Shown here one piece after another: positions 1 through 5,147 of a stretch of 14,954 nucleotides of DNA. The notes under the pieces were generated by a model. It was not told the origin of the DNA and ran no database searches. It was given only the letters and a program-made list of their open reading frames with translations. This DNA comes from JAYZVT01 sp050248375 (lineage in GTDB: Bacteria > Pseudomonadota > Alphaproteobacteria > Rhizobiales > Methyloligellaceae): contig JBFWSL010000055.1 in assembly GCA_050248375.1 (NCBI GenBank), positions 1 to 14,954 on the forward strand, in the 5' to 3' direction. Made by a program: the position numbers and the translations under genes. How positions within the stretch are numbered: position 1 is the stretch's first letter; each line of letters opens with the position of its first letter.

Positions 1-666
1 ATCGATGAACGCGCCGTAGTCGGTGATGTTCTTCACCACGCCCTCGGTGACCTGGCCCTCCTCGAGCTTGGCCACGATCTCGCTGCCCTGCTCGGCGCGG
101 GTCTCTTCCAGGACCGAGCGGCGCGACACCACGATGTTGCCGCGGCGGCGGTCCATCTTGAGAATCTGGAACGGCTGCGGCACGTTCATCAGCGGGGACA
201 CGTCGCGCACCGGGCGGATGTCCACCTGGCTGCCCGGCAGGAAGGCCACCGCGCCGTCGAGGTCGACGGTGAAGCCGCCCTTCACGCGGTTGAAGATGAT
301 GCCCTCGACGCGCTCGCCCGCCTCGAATTTCTTCTCCAGGCGCGACCAGCTTTCCTCGCGGCGCGCCTTCTCGCGGCTCAGCACCGCCTCGCCCATGGCG
401 TTCTCGATACGCTCGAGATAGACCTCGACCTCGTCGCCCACCGAAATCGGCTTCTCGCCGCGCGGCGCCGCGCCGAACTCCTTCATGGGCACGCGGCCTT
501 CCGTCTTCAGTCCGACGTCGATGACCGCGAGATCCTTCTCGATCGCGACGACGGTCCCCTTGACGACCGAACCTTCCTGGAGGTCGGAGCCGGAAAGGGA
601 CTCTTCCAGCATCGCCGCGAAATCCTCGCGGGTCGGGTTGAGGCTGCCTGCCTGTGCCTGGGCCAT
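1..666 (-). CDS. rpsA: 30S ribosomal protein S1 (N-terminal 222 residues, gene runs off the window)
   Basis: S1 is the large mRNA-binding protein of the 30S subunit, needed to start translation on structured or weak-SD messages. The visible 222 residues begin MAQAQAGSLNPTREDF, a typical alphaproteobacterial S1 N-terminus, and show tandem S1 (OB-fold) repeats: the first at about residues 31-98, the second at about 117-183, and the start of a third from about 204, ending in NITDYGAFID at the window edge. The start at 666 is supported by GGAG about 11 nt upstream and by the match to family N-termini. The C-terminal half lies outside. It is downstream of cmk on the same strand, as in many proteobacteria. 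The 214-nt gap holds a possible weak terminator, so it may also have its own promoter, which I could not identify. Confidence 0.97.
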   Translation of the reverse strand, partial: MAQAQAGSLNPTREDFAAMLEESLSGSDLQEGSVVKGTVVAIEKDLAVIDVGLKTEGRVPMKEFGAAPRGEKPISVGDEVEVYLERIENAMGEAVLSREKARREESWSRLEKKFEAGERVEGIIFNRVKGGFTVDLDGAVAFLPGSQVDIRPVRDVSPLMNVPQPFQILKMDRRRGNIVVSRRSVLEETRAEQGSEIVAKLEEGQVTEGVVKNITDYGAFID

Positions 667-848
667 ATAAACTGTAACTCCGTTGTCTTTAGCCGCCGCC
701 CGTCCGCCGTCTGCGGTCCGTGCGGTCCAGAATTGGATCCATGCCGCCGCCCCACCATGGGACGCCGGGTCCTAGCGTTCCGCCTGTCCGATCAGCCAGA
801 CCCCACCTTGGTCGTGGGCGCTCGCATGCCGGGCCGCTGCCAACACGA

Positions 849-876
849 AAGGGGCACGCCGAGAAGGCGCGCCCTT
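849..876 (-). terminator. Possible stem-loop terminator after cmk
   Basis: On the minus strand, five nt past the cmk stop, an interrupted stem (AAGGG with CCCTT, then CGCC with GGCG, one bulge and one mismatch) closes a GAGAA loop on the plus-strand reading. The following minus-strand bases are TTTCGTGTT, only a weak T-tract. It could attenuate rather than stop read-through into rpsA. Confidence 0.4.
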
Positions 877-880
877 CCTG

Positions 881-1501
881 TCAGGCCGCGGTGTCGATAA
901 TCTCGACGGCAGCCCTGAACGCGGCCTCTATATCCAAATTGGTCGTATCGAGCAAGTGCGCGTCCGCGGCCTGTTTCAGCGGCGAGGCGGCCCTTTCCCG
1001 GTCCCGGGCGTCCCGGGCCTCGATGTCGGCCAGCACCTCCTGGAAGCTCTCCTGCGACCCCGACGCCTGCAGTTCCGCGTGGCGGCGGCGGGCCCGCTCC
1101 GCCGAACTGGCGGTCACGAACAGCTTCACATCGGCGTGGGGGCACACCACGGTGCCGATATCGCGCCCGTCCAGCACCGCCCCCCGGGGCGATGCGGCGA
1201 TCCCGCGCTGGTATTCGAGCAGCACCGCGCGCACCGCGGGCATTCGCGCCACGATGGAGGCGGCCTCGCCCATGCCGCGGGTGCGCAGGGCGGGGTCGGC
1301 GAAGGTGGAGGCGTCGAGCCCGCGCGCGGCGGCCGCCGCGGCCGCCTCGTCGGCGGGGTCCTTGCCAGCCGCCAGCACGTCGCGGGCCACCGCCCGGTAG
1401 AGCGCGCCGGTATCCAGGTGCATCAGGCCGTAATGGGCCGCCAGCCGCTTCGCCAGCGTGCCCTTGCCCGAGGCCGCGGGTCCGTCCACCGCGATAATCA
1501 T
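881..1501 (-). CDS. cmk: Cytidylate kinase
   Basis: Phosphorylates CMP and dCMP to the diphosphates with ATP, feeding cytosolic pyrimidine nucleotide pools. The 206-residue protein is slightly shorter than the roughly 225-residue E. coli enzyme. The P-loop GPAASGKGT is at residues 7-15, the nucleotide-binding LDTGALYRA segment starts at residue 29, and the CMP-binding LDGRDIGTVV motif lies mid-protein, followed by an Arg-rich lid region (ERARRRHAEL) and a DARDRERAASPL segment. The ATG overlaps the aroA TGA in an ATGA junction, so the two genes are probably translationally coupled. The aroA-cmk-rpsA order is common in Alphaproteobacteria. Nothing is broken or unusual. Confidence 0.97.
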   Translation of the reverse strand: MIIAVDGPAASGKGTLAKRLAAHYGLMHLDTGALYRAVARDVLAAGKDPADEAAAAAAARGLDASTFADPALRTRGMGEAASIVARMPAVRAVLLEYQRGIAASPRGAVLDGRDIGTVVCPHADVKLFVTASSAERARRRHAELQASGSQESFQEVLADIEARDARDRERAASPLKQAADAHLLDTTNLDIEAAFRAAVEIIDTAA

Positions 1502-2832
1502 GAGCGGCTTCCCGCCGGAGCGATTTTCGCGCCCAGCCCGTTCATCAGGCTCACGAAGTCCGGGAAGCTGGTGGCGATCATGTCGCCGTCGTCGATGCCG
1601 ACCGGTTCCTGCGCGCCCATGCCCAGCACCAGGAAGGCCATGGCGATGCGGTGGTCCATGTGGGTGGCAACGCGGCCGCCGCCCTTCACCCTGCCTCCCT
1701 TCGCGCCGGTGACGATCAGGCTGTCGCCCTCGATCCGCACCTTTACGCCGCAGGCTTCGAGCCCGGCGGCGGTGGCCGCCAGCCGGTCGCTTTCCTTCAC
1801 CCGCAATTCGCCCAGCCCCTGCATGCGCGTCTCGCCTTCCGCGAAGGCGGCGACGGCGGCCAGCACGGGGTACTCGTCGATCATGCTCGGCGCGCGCTCC
1901 GCCGGCACGGTCACGCCTTTCAGCCGGCCCGATTTCACGGTGATGTCGGCCAGCGGTTCGCCGTTGCGCTCGCGCTCGGCGTGGAAGGCCACGTCGGCGC
2001 CCATTTCCCTCAGCGTCTGGTAGAAGCCCGCCCGCGTCGGGTTGATCAGCACGTTCGCCACCGTGACCTTCGAGCCTTCCGCGATCAGCGCGGCGGCGGC
2101 GGGGAACGCGGCCGAGCTGGGATCGGCCGGCACCTCCACGTCCCGGCCCGTCAATTCGGCCTCGCCGGTGACCGTGATCGCCTGGCCCTTGCCCTGCGGC
2201 GTCACCTCCACCTCGGCGCCGAAATGGCGGAACATGCGCTCGGTATGGTCGCGGGTCGCCTCGCGCTCCACCACCGTGGTCCGGCCCGGCGCGTTGAGCC
2301 CGGCCAGCAGCACCGCCGACTTCACCTGCGCCGAGGGTACCGGCGATTCGTAGACGATCGGAACCGGCCTGTCGGGCCCGCGCAGGGTCAGCGGCAGCGT
2401 GTCCGCGCCCCTGGTCACCTCCAGCCCCATCAGCTTCAGCGGCGTCAGCACCCGCCCCATGGGTCTGCGGCTCAGCGAGGCGTCGCCGGTGAAGGTCGCC
2501 TCGACGGGGTGCCCCGCCACCACGCCCATGGTGAGCCGGCAGCCGGTTCCCGAGTTGCCGAAATCCAGTTCACCCTCCGGTTGCAGCAGCCCGCCGGTGC
2601 CAAGCCCGCGCACCGCCCACAGCCTGCCCTCGCGCATGACGCCCGCGCCCATCGCCGCCACGACCTTGGCCGTGTTGAGCACGTCTTCCGCCTCCAGCAA
2701 GCCCGAGATCCGCGTCACCCCCGTCGCCATTGCGCCCAGCAGCAGCGCGCGGTGCGAGATCGACTTGTCGCCGGGCACGGTGATGCGCCCGTCGAGCGGA
2801 CCGGCCTTGGCGGACGAAAGCGGTGTGGCCAT
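1498..2832 (-). CDS. aroA: 3-phosphoshikimate 1-carboxyvinyltransferase (EPSP synthase)
   Basis: Transfers enolpyruvyl from PEP to shikimate-3-phosphate, the sixth step of the shikimate pathway. At 444 residues with GDKSISHRALLLG (21-33), LEAEDVLNT, LDFGNSGTGCRLTMG (89-103), GDASLSRRPMGRVL, PSMIDEYPVLA and RVKESDRL, it resembles the CP4-like class II enzymes rather than the E. coli class I type. The open frame extends to 2940, but the 36 extra residues are Arg/Pro-rich without family similarity and run back to a TTGACA promoter element. MATPLSSAKAGPLDG at 2832 is the expected N-terminus, with GAGGG about 10 nt upstream. It ends in a 4-nt ATGA overlap with cmk. Gly95 sits where CP4 has the alanine linked to glyphosate insensitivity. 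Confidence 0.96.
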   Translation of the reverse strand: MATPLSSAKAGPLDGRITVPGDKSISHRALLLGAMATGVTRISGLLEAEDVLNTAKVVAAMGAGVMREGRLWAVRGLGTGGLLQPEGELDFGNSGTGCRLTMGVVAGHPVEATFTGDASLSRRPMGRVLTPLKLMGLEVTRGADTLPLTLRGPDRPVPIVYESPVPSAQVKSAVLLAGLNAPGRTTVVEREATRDHTERMFRHFGAEVEVTPQGKGQAITVTGEAELTGRDVEVPADPSSAAFPAAAALIAEGSKVTVANVLINPTRAGFYQTLREMGADVAFHAERERNGEPLADITVKSGRLKGVTVPAERAPSMIDEYPVLAAVAAFAEGETRMQGLGELRVKESDRLAATAAGLEACGVKVRIEGDSLIVTGAKGGRVKGGGRVATHMDHRIAMAFLVLGMGAQEPVGIDDGDMIATSFPDFVSLMNGLGAKIAPAGSRS

Positions 2833-2909
2833 GCGGGAAGTGCCCTCGAATGACGTCGCGGGAGGTCCGGTTGCGCGGACAGGTTGTCCCGGCCGGTCCC
2901 GGTTCGCGC

Positions 2910-2940
2910 GCATAGAGCCCGTGGCCGCGCCGCCTGTCAA
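2910..2940 (-). promoter_or_regulatory. Candidate promoter of aroA-cmk
   Basis: On the minus strand a perfect TTGACA (2940-2935) is followed after 18-19 nt by TCTATG/CTATGC (2916-2910), close to the alphaproteobacterial CTATAT-type -10. Predicted transcription would start near 2904, about 70 nt upstream of the chosen aroA start. The spacer is slightly long, which lowers confidence. Confidence 0.45.
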
Positions 2941-2981
2941 TCTACCCCCTTGACGTGGCGCGGCTGTTGTCAGATTTGGTT

Positions 2982-3010
2982 TTGACAGGGCGTACCCATC
3001 GTGGCAATGG
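2982..3010 (+). promoter_or_regulatory. Candidate promoter of the FYDLN-acid gene
   Basis: A perfect TTGACA (2982-2987) points away from the aroA promoter. A 17-nt spacer leads to CAATGG, a poor -10, so only the -35 is convincing. An AAGG ribosome binding site lies about 8 nt before the ATG at 3044. Confidence 0.35.
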
Positions 3011-3043
3011 GGGGCCGATTTTCAGCACAAGCAAGGTAAGCTG

Positions 3044-3433
3044 ATGACCAAGATGGAGCGGGGAACCAAGCGCAATTGCACGGAATGCGGCGCGCGCTTC
3101 TACGACCTCAACCGCAGCCCGATCGTCTGCCCCTCCTGTGGCGCGGCGTTCACCATGGACGCGGTCGTGCAGAAGCGGGTGAAGGCGCCGGTCGAGCCAG
3201 AGGAGAAGGACGACGAGCCGGTGGCCAAGACGGCGGCGGGTGTCGAGATCGTCTCCCTCGACGAGGCGGCGGCGGAGGAAGAGGCCGGTGAGGATCTCAT
3301 CGACCTGGGCGACGACGAGGACATCGCCATCGAGGACGATGACGAGGATGCCTTCCTCGAGGACGACGAGGAGGAAGGCGACGGCGTCTCCGGTATCGTC
3401 AGCTCGTCCTCCAAGGATGACGACGAGGTCTGA
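3044..3433 (+). CDS. TIGR02300 / FYDLN-acid family protein with Cys4 (zinc-ribbon-like) head and acidic tail
   Basis: A 129-residue protein of unknown function from a family found mainly in Alphaproteobacteria. The N-terminus GTKRNCTECGARFYDLN carries the family FYDLN signature (residues 19-23). Around it two CxxC pairs, Cys12/Cys15 and Cys29/Cys32, would make a compact zinc ribbon; this role is inferred. From about residue 50 the protein becomes low-complexity and strongly acidic, with Asp/Glu runs at about 93-113, and ends SSSSKDDDEV, so the second half is probably disordered. The gene is monocistronic, divergent from aroA and upstream of tRNA-Ala. Its 3' side carries an 8-bp hairpin. The start at 3044 is chosen for the AAGG site about 8 nt upstream and the family-like beginning. 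Confidence 0.88.
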   Translation: MTKMERGTKRNCTECGARFYDLNRSPIVCPSCGAAFTMDAVVQKRVKAPVEPEEKDDEPVAKTAAGVEIVSLDEAAAEEEAGEDLIDLGDDEDIAIEDDDEDAFLEDDEEEGDGVSGIVSSSSKDDDEV

Positions 3434-3453
3434 TCGCGCCGTATGAGCGCGGG

Positions 3454-3475
3454 GCGCCGGAGCATGTTCCGGCGC
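3454..3475 (+). terminator. Hairpin after the FYDLN-acid gene, possible terminator
   Basis: GCGCCGGA (3454-3461) pairs perfectly with TCCGGCGC (3468-3475) around a 6-nt loop, 20 nt after the stop codon. A self-complementary GCCGCGCGGC follows at 3477, and a T-rich TTCTTT is 15 nt further on. The lack of an immediate T-tract makes this a possible rather than a clear intrinsic terminator. Confidence 0.4.
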
Positions 3476-3498
3476 TGCCGCGCGGCGAGATTCTTTGC

Positions 3499-3527
3499 TT
3501 GATTGCCGCGCACCGGTGGCATTACAA
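3499..3527 (+). promoter_or_regulatory. Weak candidate promoter for tRNA-Ala
   Basis: TTGATT (3499-3504), a 17-nt spacer, then TTACAA (3522-3527), about 55 nt before the tRNA. Between this and the tRNA is a perfect 8-bp leader hairpin, CCGGACCG (3542-3549) with CGGTCCGG (3556-3563). The -10 match is poor. Confidence 0.3.
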
Positions 3528-3582
3528 GTGCCGCCTGACGTCCGGACCGCTCGGTCGGTCCGGTGCCTCCCGGGCAGAAAAT

Positions 3583-3658
3583 GGGGCCATAGCTCAGTTG
3601 GGAGAGCGCGTGAATGGCATTCACGAGGTCGGCGGTTCGATCCCGCCTGGCTCCACCA
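3583..3658 (+). tRNA. tRNA-Ala (anticodon GGC)
   Basis: A 76-nt cloverleaf. The acceptor GGGGCCA pairs with TGGCTCC and includes the G3:U70 wobble pair that is the alanine identity element. The D arm is GCTC/GAGC, the anticodon stem CGTGA/TCACG has loop ATGGCAT (anticodon GGC, reading GCC/GCU), and the T arm is GGCGG-TTCGATC-CCGCC. The discriminator is A and CCA is encoded at 3656-3658. The encoded CCA is also the first part of a 30-nt hairpin described separately. Confidence 0.98.
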
Positions 3659-3685
3659 CCCTTCGCGCTTACGCGCTTCGGGTGG
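3656..3685 (+). repeat. CCA-anchored 30-nt trailer hairpin, copy 1 (tRNA-Ala)
   Basis: CCACCC (3656-3661, starting with the tRNA CCA) pairs with GGGTGG (3680-3685). Inside is a symmetric 3x3 internal loop TTC/TTC (3662-3664, 3677-3679), then GCGC (3665-3668) with GCGC (3673-3676) around the tetraloop TTAC. The same 6-3-4-4-4-3-6 layout recurs at tRNA-Leu (11150-11179) with two compensatory pair changes. No T-tract follows, so a simple terminator is unlikely. Role unknown. Confidence 0.8.
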
Positions 3686-3763
3686 CTTACGCCAGTGAGC
3701 CGCGCGAAGCGCGTTAGCCCGAAGGCGTGCCGCCCGAAGCTCACATCGTGAGCGGAGGGGGGC
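3686..3763 (+). repeat. Nested palindromes between tRNA-Ala and the GIY-YIG gene, including an SD-masking hairpin
   Basis: Three structures are visible. First, CGAAGCGCGT (3705-3714) is fully complementary to ACGCGCTTCG (3671-3680), so a long hairpin competes with the trailer hairpin. Second, the run GAA-GCGC-GTTA-GCCC-GAA (3706-3723) looks like a decayed inverted copy of the trailer element. Third, GCCGCCC (3729-3735) pairs with GGGGGGC (3757-3763) with one mismatch, then comes a GAA/GGA internal loop, then GCTCAC (3739-3744) with GTGAGC (3748-3753) around ATC. This last hairpin contains the ribosome binding site of the following gene. GCTCAC can also pair with an earlier GTGAGC at 3695-3700. 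The folds are seen by eye and no energies were computed. Confidence 0.65.
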
Positions 3764-3770
3764 TGTAGCC

Positions 3771-4013
3771 ATGCACTACGTCTATCTCATCCGAAGTGAA
3801 ACGCATCCAGGCCAGCGCTATGTGGGCTGCACCGCCGACCTGAAAAAGCGCTTGGCGGCGCACAATTCCGGTTCGTCAAAACACACCGCCAAATACAGGC
3901 CGTGGAGACTGGTCAGCTATCATGCGTTTGCCGACCGGCGCAGGGCGCGCGAGTTCGAGCATTACCTGAAAACGGGCTCCGGCCAGGCCTTCGCCAACAA
4001 GAGGTTCTGGTAA
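3771..4013 (+). CDS. Small GIY-YIG nuclease domain protein
   Basis: An 80-residue single-domain protein of the GIY-YIG superfamily (UPF0213/YhbQ-like). The two defining tyrosine motifs appear as HYVYLIRS (residues 2-9) and RYVGCT (16-21). The basic helix DLKKRLAAHN supplies the usual catalytic-side Lys/Arg, HTAKYRPWRLV is the characteristic middle segment, and REFEHYLKTGSGQAF contains the conserved Glu. All expected catalytic positions are present, so it is probably an active metal-dependent DNA or RNA nuclease; its substrate is unknown. A strong GGAGGGGGG ribosome binding site lies about 9 nt before the ATG but is paired in a predicted hairpin. It follows tRNA-Ala on the same strand and may be read from the tRNA transcript, since I see no clear promoter between them. 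Small genes of this type are often scattered in several copies in Alphaproteobacteria. Confidence 0.9.
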   Translation: MHYVYLIRSETHPGQRYVGCTADLKKRLAAHNSGSSKHTAKYRPWRLVSYHAFADRRRAREFEHYLKTGSGQAFANKRFW

Positions 4014-4118
4014 CCTCCTTCCAACGCAGGATACCCCCAAACCGGCACGGCCATGCCGCCGGCGCCCGTGTCTGGCGGAACGTTCCTGCGCGCCCTTGCG
4101 GGGCCGGGGAGCGGCGAG

Positions 4119-4147
4119 CTTGATCGGCCGCCTCCGGGCCCCCATAT
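4119..4147 (+). promoter_or_regulatory. Sigma-32 (RpoH)-type heat-shock promoter of hsp20
   Basis: CTTGATC (4119-4125), 14-nt spacer, CCCCATAT (4140-4147). The E. coli RpoH consensus is CTTGAAA, 13-14 nt, CCCCATNT, so the -10 is a full match and the -35 has five of seven, with ideal spacing. Predicted transcription starts near 4154, giving a leader of about 110 nt. Confidence 0.85.
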
Positions 4148-4153
4148 TGGATA

Positions 4154-4266
4154 CGAGACCTTGTGGTGCCCAGGTGGGGCCGCGGGGTGGCCGCGCGGCG
4201 CCTTTCGGGCCGTGGACGGCTCAACCGCACGACACGACAGTCGCTTTCAGGAGGGCTTGGGAGATG
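4154..4266 (+). promoter_or_regulatory. ROSE-like RNA thermometer leader of hsp20
   Basis: The leader is about 110 nt, GC-rich and hairpin-prone. Its last hairpin covers the ribosome binding site AGGAGGG (4249-4255). AGTC, bulged G4243, then CT (4239-4245) pairs with AGGGCT (4252-4257). The TCGCT at 4241-4245 matches the UYGCU anti-SD signature of ROSE elements, which also carry a bulged or mismatched G there. ROSE elements are known before small heat-shock genes of rhizobia. The assignment is by motif only. Confidence 0.5.
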
Positions 4267-4692
4267 TCGCGGACTACACTGCTGAACTCGCCCCTTTTGC
4301 TGGGCTTCGACGAGATCGAGCGTCTCCTCGACCGCATCGGCAAGTCGTCGGGCGATGGCTATCCGCCCTACAACATCGAGCGCGTGGGTGCCTCCGGCGA
4401 CGAAGGCGAGACCCTGCGCATCACCCTCGCGGTGGCCGGCTTCGGTCTCGGCGATCTCGATATCGCGCTGGAGGACAACCAGCTCACCGTCCGTGGCCGC
4501 CAGGCCGAGGACAAGGAGCGCGTCTATCTGCATCGCGGAATCGCCGCCAGGCAGTTCCAGCGCACCTTCGTGCTCGCCGACGGCATCGAGGTGAAGGGCG
4601 CCGACCTTTCCAACGGCCTGCTGTCTATCGATCTCGTCCGCCGGATGCCGGAACGCAGCGTCCGCAAGGTCGAGATTTCCCAGCGGGCCTGA
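4264..4692 (+). CDS. Hsp20 family small heat-shock protein
   Basis: ATP-independent holdase chaperone that keeps unfolding proteins soluble during heat stress and forms large oligomers. The 142-residue protein has a short N-terminal arm (1-33, with LLLGFDEIERLLDRI), an alpha-crystallin domain from PPYNIE (34-39) to SIDLVRR (121-127), the conserved A-x-x-x-N-G-x-L motif at 113-120 (ADLSNGLL), and a C-terminal V-E-I at 136-138 that serves as the I-x-I oligomerisation motif. It resembles IbpA-like class A proteins of Alphaproteobacteria. The frame is open upstream to 4096, but the start at 4264 has AGGAGGG 8 nt upstream and the family N-terminus. Control by a sigma-32 promoter and possibly a thermometer is visible. 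A DUF1150 gene follows 92 nt downstream. Confidence 0.95.
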   Translation: MSRTTLLNSPLLLGFDEIERLLDRIGKSSGDGYPPYNIERVGASGDEGETLRITLAVAGFGLGDLDIALEDNQLTVRGRQAEDKERVYLHRGIAARQFQRTFVLADGIEVKGADLSNGLLSIDLVRRMPERSVRKVEISQRA

Positions 4693-4784
4693 CCGGGCGA
4701 TTGGCCAGTTCCAGGCGTGCAAGGCCTTCAGGGCGTCCGACGGACGCGGGCGGCGGCGTGCGTATCAGTAAGCAGGTGAACAAG

Positions 4785-5072
4785 ATGAACAAGCACAACG
4801 AGAACCAGATCGAGACCAATGCCGCCGGCGGCAGGCCGGTGATGAGCGCGGAAGCCTTCGCCCGGCTGGGCGGCGGCCATGTGGCCTATATCCGGCCGAT
4901 GACGGCGGACGTCGCCGCGCGCCTGTTCCCGGCATTGCGCGGGATCCCGGAGGGCATCGACCTCTACGCCCTGGTCGGCGCCGACGGTGTGCCGCTGACG
5001 CTGACCGACAGCCGCGACGCCGCGCTGGCAAACGCCCTGCAGCACGACCTGGAGCCGGTCAGCCTGCACTAG
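4785..5072 (+). CDS. DUF1150 family protein
   Basis: A 95-residue protein of unknown function from a family largely restricted to Alphaproteobacteria. The conserved core is LGGGHVAYIRPM (28-39), GIDLYALVGADGVPLTLTDSRDAALANA (57-84) and the C-terminal HDLEPVSLH (87-95). There is no signal peptide or membrane segment. The ATG at 4785 is preceded by AGGTGAA; an in-frame GTG at 4776 is an alternative. It lies 92 nt after hsp20 with no obvious promoter or terminator between them, and the hsp20-DUF1150 pairing recurs in this class, so a role connected to stress is plausible but not shown. A strong terminator closes the unit. Confidence 0.88.
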   Translation: MNKHNENQIETNAAGGRPVMSAEAFARLGGGHVAYIRPMTADVAARLFPALRGIPEGIDLYALVGADGVPLTLTDSRDAALANALQHDLEPVSLH

Positions 5073-5095
5073 GCGACCAAAGGATCCTTGAACAC

Positions 5096-5127
5096 AAAGC
5101 CGGCCGGGATCGCTCCCGGCCGGCTTT
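5096..5127. terminator. Bidirectional intrinsic terminator between DUF1150 and ptsN
   Basis: AAAGCCGGCCGGGA (5096-5109) and TCCCGGCCGGCTTT (5114-5127) form a perfect 14-bp stem around TCGC. The A/T ends provide TTT on both strands. It sits between convergent genes, 23 nt from the DUF1150 stop and 20 nt from the ptsN stop. Confidence 0.85.
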
Positions 5128-5147
5128 CGCGTTCAGGACGGGCCCTT

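Noticed and set aside
1651..2853. Long plus-strand open frame (400 codons) opposite aroA
   Set aside because: It is His/Arg/Gly-rich with no domain and mirrors the codon structure of aroA. Such antisense frames are expected in GC-rich DNA; the same applies to long frames opposite rpoN, lptB, uppP and the NDUFA9-like gene.
2833..2940. Longer aroA start at 2940
   Set aside because: The extra 36 residues look non-coding and would overlap the best promoter candidate, leaving no room for a leader.
3340..3433. Short tandem GAC/GAG codon repeats in the FYDLN-acid gene
   Set aside because: They simply encode the acidic tail in GC-rich codons. The repeats are irregular and not a CRISPR or a microsatellite of note.
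3771..4118. Integrated element using tRNA-Ala as attachment site, with the GIY-YIG gene as cargo
   Set aside because: I looked for a second copy of the tRNA 3' end downstream of 4013 and saw none, and there is no integrase. A small palindrome-linked gene remains possible, but not a classical island.
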